Part shown: positions 1 to 7,844 of the stretch, one piece after another
Numbering within the stretch: the first letter of the stretch is position 1
How the letters are laid out: each line of letters begins with the position of its first letter
From: Streptomyces sp. man185
Lineage (GTDB): Bacteria; Actinomycetota; Actinomycetes; Streptomycetales; Streptomycetaceae
Assembly: GCA_002551355.1 (NCBI GenBank)
Contig: NTHE01000023.1
Span: forward strand, 47,284-111,283
Direction of reading: 5' to 3'
Length of the DNA: 64,000 nucleotides
Position numbers and translations under genes: made by a program
Notes under the pieces: model-generated
What the model saw: the letters and a program-made list of their open reading frames with translations, nothing else
The model's database searches: none
What the model was told of the DNA's origin: nothing

Positions 1-859
1 TCCACGCCTCGGCGACGGCGATCCTCTCGCCCGGGTACTCGTCGAGGATGGTGCGCCAGCTGCGGTAGATCTCGTGCACGCCGTCCTGGTCGAAGAAGGG
101 CATGACGTCGTTGCCGAGCAGCTTGAGCTGGTCGTGGGCGCCGAGGTCGGGCAGACCCTCGGCCTTGACGAGGCCGTGGGCGACGTCGACGCGGAAGCCG
201 TCGACGCCCATGTCGAGCCAGAAGCGCAGGATGGAGCGGAACTCGTCGGCGACGGCCGGGTGCTCCCAGTTGAAGTCGGGCTGCTCGGGGGCGAAGAGGT
301 GGAGGTACCAGTCGCCGGGGGTGCCGTCCGGGTCGACCGTACGGGTCCAGGCGGGGCCGCCGAAGATGGACTCCCAGTCGTTGGGCGGGAGTTCGCCGTC
401 GGCGCCCTTGCCGGGGAGGAAGTGGTAGCGCTCGCGCAGGGCGGAGCCGGGGCCTTCGGCCAGGGCGCGCTTGAACCACTCGTGCTGGTCGGAGGAGTGG
501 TTGGGGACCAGGTCGACGATGACGCGCAGGCCCAGGCCGTGCGCCTCGCGGATCAGCGCGTCGGCGTCCAGCAGGTTGCCGAACATCGGGTCGATGGCCC
601 GGTAGTCGGAGACGTCGTAGCCCGCGTCGGCCTGCGGGGAGGCGTAGAAGGGGGAGAGCCAGACCGCGTCGACGCCCAGGTCCTTGAGGTGGGGCAGGCG
701 GGCGGTGACGCCGGGGAGGTCGCCCATGCCGTCGCCGTCGCCGTCGGCGAAGCTCCGCGGATAGACCTGGTAGATCACCGCGTCCTGCCACCAGCCGGCG
801 CGGTGGCCCGGGGCGTCGTCGGACGTGCCGGTGGAGGGGGCAGCGAGGTGCTGGGTCAT
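1..859 (-). CDS. aglA: Alpha-glucosidase, glycoside hydrolase family 13 (3' end outside window)
   Basis: The reverse-strand protein begins MTQHLAAPSTG and continues with GH13 signatures: a substrate-entry segment WWQDAVIYQVYPRSFADGDG, the DLVPNHSSDQHEW region and GVDGFRVDVAHGLVK, which carries the catalytic aspartate. The window edge cuts the gene after about 286 codons, before the remaining catalytic carboxylates. An AGGGACG ribosome site precedes the ATG. It lies about 110 bp downstream of malG on the same strand, the position of the intracellular alpha-glucosidase AglA in other Streptomyces mal loci, where it would hydrolyse imported maltose or maltodextrin. Exact specificity (alpha-1,4 or trehalose-type) cannot be read from this part. 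Confidence 0.85.
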   Translation of the reverse strand, partial: MTQHLAAPSTGTSDDAPGHRAGWWQDAVIYQVYPRSFADGDGDGMGDLPGVTARLPHLKDLGVDAVWLSPFYASPQADAGYDVSDYRAIDPMFGNLLDADALIREAHGLGLRVIVDLVPNHSSDQHEWFKRALAEGPGSALRERYHFLPGKGADGELPPNDWESIFGGPAWTRTVDPDGTPGDWYLHLFAPEQPDFNWEHPAVADEFRSILRFWLDMGVDGFRVDVAHGLVKAEGLPDLGAHDQLKLLGNDVMPFFDQDGVHEIYRSWRTILDEYPGERIAVAEAW

Positions 860-968
860 GTCGTCCCTGGGGTGTCTGGGTGGGGAGCGGCGCCGGTGAC
901 CGGGTCGGGGTTTCCGGCGCCGCCGTGACGGGTGCGGTGGTGCGGGCGGGTGCTGGTGTCCTGCGGTG

Positions 969-1850
969 TCAGCCCTTGACGGCTCCGGCGGACATGCCGG
1001 TGACCAGGTGCTTCTGGGCGAAGAGGAAGACCAGGGCGGCCGGGATGGCGATGAGGACGGAGGCGGCGGTCATCGGGCCCCACTGGGCTCCGTACTGGTT
1101 GACGAACTTCTGGAGTCCGCCGGCCAGCGTGAGGTTCTCGTCGCCGACCAGGAAGGCGGAGGCGTAGGCCACTTCGCCCCAGGCGGTGATGAAGGAGTAG
1201 AACGCGGTGACCGCGAGGCCCGGCTTGGCCAGCGGCAGGATGAGCCGGAAGAAGGTGCCGAACGGGGTGAGGCCGTCGACCTCGCCCGACTCGTCGATCT
1301 CGCGCGGGATGGTGTCGAAGAAGCCCTTCATCATCCAGGCGCAGAACGGCACCGAGATGGTGAGGTAGGTGATGACGAGTCCGGTGGGCTGATTGAGCAG
1401 CCCCAGCGTCGACATGATGTTGTAGATCGGCACGATGAGGACGGCGACCGGGAACATCTGGGTGATCAGCAGCGTCCACATCAGCCCGCGCTTGCCCGGG
1501 AAGCGGAAGCGGCTGACCGCGTATCCGGTGGTGGCGGCGACGAAGACGCCGATCACCGTGGAGAGTGCGGAGATGATGACGGAGTTGGCGAACCAGTTGA
1601 GGAACTCGGTGTCGCGGATCAGGTTCGTGTAGTTGACGAACGTCGTCTCGCGGAAGAAGTCCGTGGTGGTCGCGTACTTCGCGGGCTTGAGCGAGGTCAG
1701 CAGGACCCACAGCACCGGGAAGACCGCGATCACCGAGGCGACGATCAGGGTGAGGTGCAGGGCCACGGAGGCGAGCGGGGAGCGCTCGCCGCGCAGCCTG
1801 ACCTTGCGTACGGCTCCGTGCCGGGCGGGGGTGTCGGTCGCGGTGGTCAC
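969..1850 (-). CDS. malG: Maltose/maltodextrin ABC transporter permease MalG
   Basis: 293 residues with about six hydrophobic segments, including SPLASVALHLTLIVASVIAV near the N-terminus. The cytoplasmic EAA loop, which contacts the ATPase, is seen around IDESGEVDGLTPFGTFFRLI. Family: binding-protein-dependent sugar permeases (MalG/LacG type). The ATG overlaps the malF stop in an ATGA tetranucleotide, so malF and malG are probably translationally coupled. No ATPase gene is present; in Streptomyces the shared ATPase MsiK, encoded elsewhere, usually energises such transporters. Confidence 0.93.
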   Translation of the reverse strand: MTTATDTPARHGAVRKVRLRGERSPLASVALHLTLIVASVIAVFPVLWVLLTSLKPAKYATTTDFFRETTFVNYTNLIRDTEFLNWFANSVIISALSTVIGVFVAATTGYAVSRFRFPGKRGLMWTLLITQMFPVAVLIVPIYNIMSTLGLLNQPTGLVITYLTISVPFCAWMMKGFFDTIPREIDESGEVDGLTPFGTFFRLILPLAKPGLAVTAFYSFITAWGEVAYASAFLVGDENLTLAGGLQKFVNQYGAQWGPMTAASVLIAIPAALVFLFAQKHLVTGMSAGAVKG

Positions 1851-2866
1851 CAGTTGTCTCCCTGGGAGCGCAGGACTCGCCGGTAGACCACGGCGAAGAG
1901 CATCAGGAGTACGAGGATCAGCACACCCCAGGTGGAGGACTGGGCGTAGTCGCGCGGGCTGATCTCGAAGGAGAACTTGTACGCCTGGGTCACCAGGATC
2001 TGGGTCGCCTCACCGGGTCCGCCGCGGGTCAGCAGGAAGATCACCGGGAACATGTTGAAGGTCCAGATGGTGGAGAGCAGGACCACCGTGGTGGAGACCG
2101 GGCGCAGTCCGGGCAGCGTGATGTGGCGGAAGCGCTGCCAGGCGGTCGCGCCGTCCATCTCGGCCGCCTCGTACTGCTCGGAGGGGATGGACTGGAGCCC
2201 GCCGAGGAGGGCGACCATCATGAACGGGATGCCGAGCCAGACGTTGACGGCGATGACCGCGAACTTGGCCCAGGTCGGGTCGTTCAGCCACGGGACGGCG
2301 TCGAAGCCCGCGCCGCCGAGGACCTTGTTGAGCAGACCGCGCTCCTCGTTGTAGAGGAAGCGCCAGGCGAAGACGGAGACGAAGCCGGGGATGGCCCAGG
2401 GCAGGATGAGGGCCATGCGGTAGGCGGAGCGGCCGGCGATGCGGCGGTTGAGGATGTTCGCCAGGGACATGCCGAGGACGAACGTGATGCTCACGCAGGA
2501 GACGGTCCACACCAGCGTCCAGCCCAGCGTGCCGAGGAACTGCGAGCCGGTCAGCGCGTCGACGTAGTTGTCCGCGCCGACGAACTCGTAGGTGGCGGGT
2601 ATCTCGTTGACCCCGATGGAGCGTGCGACGTTCCGCTCGTCGGCGTCGGTCATCGAGAGGTAGATGCCGCGGACCAGCGGATAGCCGATGATCACGCCGA
2701 TCACGACGACGACCGGGGCGACCATGGCCCAGGCGTACCAGTGGACCGACAGGGCCCGCCTCAGGCGGCCGGGGGTCGGCGGTGGGGTGCCAGTACCGCG
2801 GCTCCGGCCGCGGGCGGTGTGCTCGCCCGCGGCCTTCACCACCGACTGGCTGGTGTGGACAGCCAT
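1847..2866 (-). CDS. malF: Maltose/maltodextrin ABC transporter permease MalF
   Basis: 339 residues. An Arg/Gly/Pro-rich cytoplasmic N-terminus (residues 1-40) is followed by about six membrane segments, the first near WYAWAMVAPVVVVIGVIIGY. An EAA-type loop is seen at SEQYEAAEMDGATAWQRFRH. It pairs with MalG to form the membrane channel for MalE-delivered maltodextrins. It is shorter than the enterobacterial MalF because it lacks the large periplasmic P2 loop, as is usual for Gram-positive sugar permeases. It starts 19 bp after malE and overlaps malG by 4 bp, consistent with one malEFG transcript. Confidence 0.93.
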   Translation of the reverse strand: MAVHTSQSVVKAAGEHTARGRSRGTGTPPPTPGRLRRALSVHWYAWAMVAPVVVVIGVIIGYPLVRGIYLSMTDADERNVARSIGVNEIPATYEFVGADNYVDALTGSQFLGTLGWTLVWTVSCVSITFVLGMSLANILNRRIAGRSAYRMALILPWAIPGFVSVFAWRFLYNEERGLLNKVLGGAGFDAVPWLNDPTWAKFAVIAVNVWLGIPFMMVALLGGLQSIPSEQYEAAEMDGATAWQRFRHITLPGLRPVSTTVVLLSTIWTFNMFPVIFLLTRGGPGEATQILVTQAYKFSFEISPRDYAQSSTWGVLILVLLMLFAVVYRRVLRSQGDNW

Positions 2867-2885
2867 CAGTCGGCCAACCTTCCTG

Positions 2886-4154
2886 TTACTTCCAGCCCTC
2901 GAGGAGCTTGCGGTAGGAGTCGCCGGTGGCCTTGGCGGCCTTCTCCGGCGTGGTCTGGCCGGTGAGGACCTTGGTGTACTCGACGCGCAGGGGCTCGAAG
3001 AGGCTGCCGCCCTCGGGGATCCAGGGGCGCTCGACGGCGGTCTCGACGACCGGCTTGAAGAAGCCGACGATCTCGCTGTCCACGGCCTCCTTCTTGGCGT
3101 ACGCGGAGGTGCGGGTCGGCAGCAGGTTCAGCTCGCCGGCGGCGGTGGCCTGGCTGTCCACGGACGTCATGTACTCGACGAAGGCGTAGGAGGCTTCGAG
3201 GTTCTTGGAGCCCGCGTAGACGGCGAGGTTGTGGCCGCCCTGCGGGGCGCCCTGGGCGGCGGAGCCGGCCGGGACCGGGGCGACGCCCAGGTTGTCCTTG
3301 TCCGTGAACTCACTGCCGGTCAGGGTGTCGGCGACGGCCCAGGGGCCGTTGATCATCATCGCGACGTCGCCGTTCTTGAACGACTGCATCATGTTCTCCC
3401 AGCCGTCCGAGGCGTCCGTCTTCGCGGTGCCGTCGTCGACCAGGGCCTTGACCGCCTTGAACGCCTCGACGCCCTCGGGCTTGTCCACGGTGACGGTCTT
3501 GGAGCCGGCGTCGACCATGTCGCCGCCCTCGCCGTACAGGAAGGAGAGGAAGTAGTACGGGTCGTCGCCGCGGAGGTAGAGGCCGGTCTTGCCGGTCTTG
3601 TCCTTGATCTTCTTGGCGACGGTCTTGAGGTCGTCCAGGTTCGCGGGCGCCTCGACGCCGGCCTCCTTGAACAGCTTCTTGTTGTAGAAGACGCCCATGG
3701 AGTCGATGACCTGCGGGACGGCGAAGGTCTTGTCCTCGTATTTGGTGGACGCGACGGCCTGCTTGAGGAAGTCGTCCTGGTTCTTCAGGGCGGCGGTGCC
3801 GTCCAGCGGGGCCAGGTAGCCGAGGTTGGCGAAGTCCGGCGTCCAGGCGACCTCGGAGCGGATCACGTCGGGTGCGCCGTCGCCGGCCTGGGCGGCGTTC
3901 TTGAACTTGTTCTGCGCCTCGCCGAAGGGCACGTTGACGTACTTGACGTCGACCTTCGGGTGCTTCTTCTCGAAGCCTTCGGCCAGCTTCTTGAAGACCT
4001 TGTCCTCGCTGCCGACACTGGAGGTGTCCCACCAGGTCACGGTGCCGGAGAGCTCGCCCGAGCTCTTGCTGCCGGTCTCGTCGTCGCTGCCGCAGGCGGT
4101 CGCCGCGAGCGCCAGGGCCGCGACCAGGGCGGTGGCCGTTATGCCACGTCGCAT
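2886..4154 (-). CDS. malE: Maltose/maltodextrin-binding lipoprotein MalE
   Basis: 422 residues of the extracellular solute-binding family 1. A lipoprotein signal peptide ends in ALAATAC with lipidation Cys at residue 21, followed by a Ser/Gly/Lys linker. The mature domain holds typical segments such as GTVTWWDTSS and AMMINGPWAVADTL. The start has a strong AAGGAG site 5 nt upstream. It is the first gene of malEFG(-aglA) and divergent from malR, the usual Streptomyces arrangement. Its promoter region holds CTTGC-type palindromes (4238-4258, 4398-4419) expected to mediate MalR repression. Confidence 0.94.
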   Translation of the reverse strand: MRRGITATALVAALALAATACGSDDETGSKSSGELSGTVTWWDTSSVGSEDKVFKKLAEGFEKKHPKVDVKYVNVPFGEAQNKFKNAAQAGDGAPDVIRSEVAWTPDFANLGYLAPLDGTAALKNQDDFLKQAVASTKYEDKTFAVPQVIDSMGVFYNKKLFKEAGVEAPANLDDLKTVAKKIKDKTGKTGLYLRGDDPYYFLSFLYGEGGDMVDAGSKTVTVDKPEGVEAFKAVKALVDDGTAKTDASDGWENMMQSFKNGDVAMMINGPWAVADTLTGSEFTDKDNLGVAPVPAGSAAQGAPQGGHNLAVYAGSKNLEASYAFVEYMTSVDSQATAAGELNLLPTRTSAYAKKEAVDSEIVGFFKPVVETAVERPWIPEGGSLFEPLRVEYTKVLTGQTTPEKAAKATGDSYRKLLEGWK

Positions 4155-4237
4155 CTGAACTCCTTCAACTGCCGTACCGCTCCGTCGCGGCGCCGGGTCG
4201 ACGTGAACGTAACAAGGATGAAAGACGACCGAAAGAC

Positions 4238-4258
4238 CTTGCGGAAGATTTCTGCAAG
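4238..4258. promoter_or_regulatory. Candidate MalR operator proximal to malE
   Basis: CTTGC (4238-4242) and GCAAG (4254-4258) form an inverted repeat with 11 bp between, about 80 bp upstream of the malE start. Streptomyces MalR is known to bind CTTGCA-type repeats in this intergenic region, so placement and sequence agree. Binding itself is inferred. Confidence 0.6.
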
Positions 4259-4297
4259 CCCTGGTGATCGTTACATTCGCGTGTCCTCAAGGTTGCC

Positions 4298-4312
4298 GTC
4301 AAGCCCCTTGAC
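4298..4312. promoter_or_regulatory. Inverted repeat GTCAAG-CCC-CTTGAC in the malE-malR intergenic region
   Basis: Perfect 6-bp arms with a 3-bp centre. On the minus strand it contains TTGAC, so it could be part of a malE promoter -35 region, a further regulator site, or both. No convincing -10 could be paired with it. Confidence 0.35.
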
Positions 4313-4397
4313 GACAGCCGTGGACCCCTGGCAGGGGCAGGCGGGACAGGGCGGAGACGCAGTGCGACGATCCGACCGCAGTACGCGATCCGGGCCC

Positions 4398-4419
4398 GCA
4401 AGTCCTTGCAAGACGTTGC
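4398..4419. promoter_or_regulatory. Candidate MalR operator proximal to malR
   Basis: GCAAG (4398-4402), the 8-bp palindrome CTTGCAAG (4405-4412) and TTGC (4416-4419) occur within 22 bp, some 80-100 bp upstream of malR. It shares half-sites with the 4238-4258 palindrome. A LacI-family dimer could bind both, allowing autoregulation or looping across the intergenic region. Confidence 0.55.
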
Positions 4420-4463
4420 CGGAAAGCACGCAGAAGGCCTCCTCCGCACCACCCCACGCACGG

Positions 4464-4492
4464 TGGGCAATCCGACACGGGCCCGGTACAGT
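4464..4492 (+). promoter_or_regulatory. malR promoter, probably giving a leaderless mRNA
   Basis: TGGGCA (4464-4469), a 17-bp spacer and TACAGT (4487-4492) stand 8 nt before the ATG at 4501, with no Shine-Dalgarno sequence. Transcription would start at or next to the ATG. Confidence 0.5.
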
Positions 4493-4500
4493 CCCATCCC

Positions 4501-5544
4501 ATGACCGCACGGCTTGCCGATATCGCAACTCAGGCGGGGGTCAGCGAAGCGACGGTCAGCCGAGTCCTGAACGGCAAGCCCGGAGTAGCGGCGACCACCC
4601 GCGAATCCGTCCTCGCGGCGCTCGACGTCCTCGGCTACGAACGGCCGGTGCGGCTGCGCAGGCGCAGCGCGGGGCTGGTCGGCCTGATCACCCCGGAGCT
4701 GGAGAACCCGATCTTCCCGGCGCTGGCGCAGGTCATCGGCCAGGCGCTGACCCGGCAGGGATACACCCCGGTACTGGCGACCCAGACGCCCGGCGGCTCC
4801 ACCGAGGACGAACTCACCGAGATGCTGGTGGACCGGGGCGTCTCGGGCATCATCTTCGTCTCCGGCCTGCACGCGGACACCTCGGCCGACATGCAGCGCT
4901 ACGAACAACTGCGCGGCCAGGGCGTCCCCTTCGTCCTGGTGAACGGCTTCTCCGCGAAGGTGCAGGCGCCGTTCATCTCCCCGGACGACCGGGCGGCGAT
5001 GCGGCTCGCGGTGACGCACCTGGCCGCGCTCGGCCACACCCGGATCGGCCTGGCGGTCGGCCCCAAGCGCTTCGTGCCGGTGCTCCGCAAGATCGAGGGC
5101 TTCCACGCGACGATGCGGGAGCAGCTGGGTCTCACGCCGGACGAGGTCGAGGAGTTGATCCAGCACTCCCTGTACACCTTGGAGGGCGGTCAGGCCGCCG
5201 CCTCCGCCCTGATGGAGCGCGGCTGCACGGCAGTGGTGTGCGCGAGCGACATGATGGCGCTCGGGGCGATCCGGGCGGCCCGCAGGCTCTCCAAGGACGT
5301 GCCGCGCGATCTGTCGGTCGTGGGCTACGACGACTCGCCGCTCATAGCCTTCACGGACCCGCCGCTGACGACGATCCGGCAGCCGGTGACGGCGATGGGC
5401 CAGGCCGCCGTCCGCACGCTCCTGGAGGAGATCGGCGGAACCCCGGCCCCGCACAGTGAGTTCGTCTTCATGCCCGAGCTGGTGGTTCGCGGCTCGACGG
5501 CCGCCGGACCCGCAGGCGGCTCAGGGTCCCCTTCTCGTCCTTGA
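4501..5544 (+). CDS. malR: LacI-family transcriptional repressor MalR
   Basis: 347 residues. The N-terminal helix-turn-helix reads RLADIATQAGVSEATVSRVL with a hinge region near residues 48-60. A periplasmic-binding-protein-like effector domain follows, with family segments GLITPELENPIF, GVSGIIFVSGLHAD and LSVVGYDDSPLIAFTDPPLT. It is divergent from malE, where it is expected to repress malEFG in the absence of maltose or maltodextrin. The region between carries the CTTGC palindromes described separately. The ATG directly follows a promoter-like hexamer pair. Confidence 0.93.
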   Translation: MTARLADIATQAGVSEATVSRVLNGKPGVAATTRESVLAALDVLGYERPVRLRRRSAGLVGLITPELENPIFPALAQVIGQALTRQGYTPVLATQTPGGSTEDELTEMLVDRGVSGIIFVSGLHADTSADMQRYEQLRGQGVPFVLVNGFSAKVQAPFISPDDRAAMRLAVTHLAALGHTRIGLAVGPKRFVPVLRKIEGFHATMREQLGLTPDEVEELIQHSLYTLEGGQAAASALMERGCTAVVCASDMMALGAIRAARRLSKDVPRDLSVVGYDDSPLIAFTDPPLTTIRQPVTAMGQAAVRTLLEEIGGTPAPHSEFVFMPELVVRGSTAAGPAGGSGSPSRP

Positions 5545-5602
5545 GGCGCAGGACGTGCGACCGGAACCCGACCGGAGGATGATCGGGGGCAGAGGAATCT
5601 CT

Positions 5603-6634
5603 ATGGAAGACTCTCTGCCTATGGGTGAAACACAGGTGACAGCACAGGAAGGCCGGTCGACGGCCGGTTCTTCACCCATCGCGGCCGAGGCGGCCCCCGA
5701 GAGCGCCGCCGCGTCGTCCACCGCTTCCCCGGCCACTGCTTCCCCGGCCTCCGGGAAGACCGGTTGGCGGGCCCGGTTCCGCTCGCTGCGGACGCCCGGC
5801 CGCCCCCGGCTCTGGTTCGAGATCCTGCTCATCGCGGTCAGTTACTGGCTGTACTCGCTTGTGCGCAATGCGGTCCCGGAGCAGAAGGCGGCGGCGCTGA
5901 GCAACGCGGACTGGATCTGGTCGGCGGAGAAGTCCCTGGGCCTCGCCTTCGAGGAAACGGTCAATCACGCGGTCAATTCCGTGACATGGCTGATCGTGTC
6001 GATGAACTACTACTACGCGACGTTGCATTTCGTCGTGACCATCGGCGTCCTCATCTGGCTGTTCCGCCGCCACCCGGGCCGTTACGCGGCGACCCGGCTG
6101 GTCCTCTTCGCGACGACGGGTGTGGCCCTGCTCGGCTACTACCTCTACCCCCTGGCGCCGCCCCGACTGATGAACGGGGCGAACTTCATCGACACGGTGC
6201 TCGTGCACGAGACGTGGGGCTCGATGGCGTCGGGCAACTTCAAGAACATGTCGAACCAGTACGCGGCGATGCCGTCGATGCACATCGGCTGGTCCCTCTG
6301 GTGCGGCCTGACGATCTTCGCCCTGGCCTCGGCGCCCTGGGCCCGCATCCTGGGTCTGCTCTACCCGACGCTCACCCTGGTCGTCATCGTGGCCACCGCC
6401 AACCACTTCTGGCTGGACGCGGTGGGCGGCATGGCCTGCCTCGCGTTCGGTTACGCGGTCTCCCGCGTCTGGTACGGCTCGCTGCCGCACCGCTTGCCGA
6501 AGTGGGTGCCCGGGGCGAGGAAGGGCCGGCTGACCGGACTGCGCGCCGCCCGCCTGCCACGCCCGTCCTCGGAGCCGGAGCCGGAGGCGGGGTCGGAGCA
6601 CGAGCCGGAGACGGCCGGGGCGCGTCGGGCGTAG
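5603..6634 (+). CDS. PAP2-superfamily integral membrane protein (Aur1/Ipt1-like phosphotransferase or phosphatase)
   Basis: 343 residues from the ATG at 5603, chosen because AGAGGA lies 7 nt upstream; an upstream in-frame extension lacks support. An Ala/Ser/Thr-rich tail is followed by about six membrane segments. The PAP2 catalytic motifs are present: YPLAPPRLM, MPSMHIGWS (His227) and NHFWLDAVGG (His268, Asp272). This subfamily resembles inositol-phosphorylceramide synthases and is common in actinomycetes, probably acting on a polyprenyl or phospholipid phosphate. The substrate cannot be assigned. The acidic C-terminal tail runs into a tandem repeat directly after the stop. Confidence 0.8.
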   Translation: MEDSLPMGETQVTAQEGRSTAGSSPIAAEAAPESAAASSTASPATASPASGKTGWRARFRSLRTPGRPRLWFEILLIAVSYWLYSLVRNAVPEQKAAALSNADWIWSAEKSLGLAFEETVNHAVNSVTWLIVSMNYYYATLHFVVTIGVLIWLFRRHPGRYAATRLVLFATTGVALLGYYLYPLAPPRLMNGANFIDTVLVHETWGSMASGNFKNMSNQYAAMPSMHIGWSLWCGLTIFALASAPWARILGLLYPTLTLVVIVATANHFWLDAVGGMACLAFGYAVSRVWYGSLPHRLPKWVPGARKGRLTGLRAARLPRPSSEPEPEAGSEHEPETAGARRA

Positions 6635-6640
6635 CGCCCG

Positions 6641-6691
6641 GCGGTCTCGCCCGGGTCGCACCGCAGCGCGGTCTCGCCCGGGTCGCACCGC
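6641..6691. repeat. Two tandem 24-bp copies, period 27 bp
   Basis: Identical copies starting GCGGTCTCGCCC occupy 6641-6664 and 6668-6691, beginning 6 bp after the stop codon of the PAP2 gene. Read on in the gene's frame they would encode repeated VSPGSHR units, so they may once have been part of the coding sequence. Confidence 0.8.
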
Positions 6692-6832
6692 GGCGGGCTT
6701 CAGGGTCGGCCGCGCCGCCCCTCCCGTCCTCGCCCAGCTGCCCGTAAGGCCACCCGCGGACTGTCCGTCGGCTTCTGGACCGCGAGCGTCCGGTCCGGAA
6801 AGCTGAACGTCCCTGTCACCGAGGAGCCTCCC

Positions 6833-7753
6833 TTGCGCGAACGCGAGCACGCCAGGACGAACGATCCCGAGGCCTCACGTGCCGCGGCCCGCAGAGGCCC
6901 GGCCGGGTCCGGCACCCCGCCGCAACGACTCCTCGCCCTCCAGGGCGCCGTGGGCAACGCCGCCGTGGTCCAGATGCTGCGGGCCGGGCAGCCCGCCGGG
7001 CAGGACCGGCACCGGCACAGCGAGGACTGCGGCCACCAGCCGGCCGCACAGCCCACCGTGCAGCGCGCGGGCAGCCCGCACACCACGCCCATGGACATCG
7101 ACAAGCGGGACTTCTCCGACGCCGAGGAGCTGTCGGACGGCGGGACCGACTCCGAGGCGGCCGAGTACGACTACGGCACGTTCATGGGCGAGCGGGCGAA
7201 CCACCCGCGAGAGACCACGCCGACGCCGCAGGAGGCGGCGGGCTTCGGCGAGAGCACGTACGGCATCGACCCGGGCAAGGTGAAGTCGATGCGCGAGGAC
7301 CGGAAGCAGGGGCGCGACGTCCCGCCGCTGCGCTACCGCAAGGACAACGAGCTGCTGTACCGCTGGGACGGCAGGACGCCGGACCAGATCCTCGGCAAAG
7401 GATTCAAGCCCTGGAACGAGAAGCTGCCCGTGAGCCTGCGGCACTACCAGAAGCTGCTGCAGAAGACCGGGTTCGTCAGCACCACCCGCTCCCCCGGCGG
7501 GTACGTGCCGGACTGGGCGCGACAGCCAGACGGCAGCGGCTACCGCTATGTGATCAACGCCCCCGGCGGCATCGACCTCGTGGACACGCTGGGCACCACG
7601 TCCTTCGTCCAGCAGCAGGAGGTCATCTTCTGGAAGGGCATCCAGCCCGGCCACATCCTGCGCGCGGAGCTGTGCGACAAGGACGGCAAGGTCATCAAGG
7701 TGATCCCCAGCACCGCCGAGGCCGACCCGGACGCCATGGACATCGACGGCTGA
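6833..7753 (+). CDS. Probable pierisin/Scabin-type ADP-ribosyltransferase effector with injection-system-like leader
   Basis: 306 residues from a TTG start with GAGGAG 6 nt upstream. Residues 29-50 (PPQRLLALQGAVGNAAVVQM) resemble the N-terminal block found on many actinomycete contractile-injection-system-associated toxins (DUF4157-type proteins). An acidic, disordered stretch follows (about 86-115). The C-terminal half shows the R-STS-QxE layout of ADP-ribosyltransferases: LYRWD with Arg177, FVSTTR with Ser216-Thr218, and VQQQEVIF with Gln261-x-Glu263. QxE rather than ExE is typical of the DNA-guanine-modifying pierisin/Scabin group; YRYVINAPGGIDL also fits. No secretion signal and no immunity gene are visible. 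A toxin or effector role and DNA target are inferences. Confidence 0.72.
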   Translation: MREREHARTNDPEASRAAARRGPAGSGTPPQRLLALQGAVGNAAVVQMLRAGQPAGQDRHRHSEDCGHQPAAQPTVQRAGSPHTTPMDIDKRDFSDAEELSDGGTDSEAAEYDYGTFMGERANHPRETTPTPQEAAGFGESTYGIDPGKVKSMREDRKQGRDVPPLRYRKDNELLYRWDGRTPDQILGKGFKPWNEKLPVSLRHYQKLLQKTGFVSTTRSPGGYVPDWARQPDGSGYRYVINAPGGIDLVDTLGTTSFVQQQEVIFWKGIQPGHILRAELCDKDGKVIKVIPSTAEADPDAMDIDG

Positions 7754-7844
7754 GACCGCCCGCGCGCCATGGTTCCCTCAGCCGGGTGCGGACGGGCGCG
7801 TGCGGGGGCACTTCACTCCTGGCCGGCCCGCCGGTCCTTCCCGG

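Noticed and set aside
2688..5459. 923-codon plus-strand open frame across malE and malR
   Set aside because: Shadow of high-GC genes: it runs antisense to malE and out of frame through malR, with Arg/Gly/Ala-rich non-protein-like composition.
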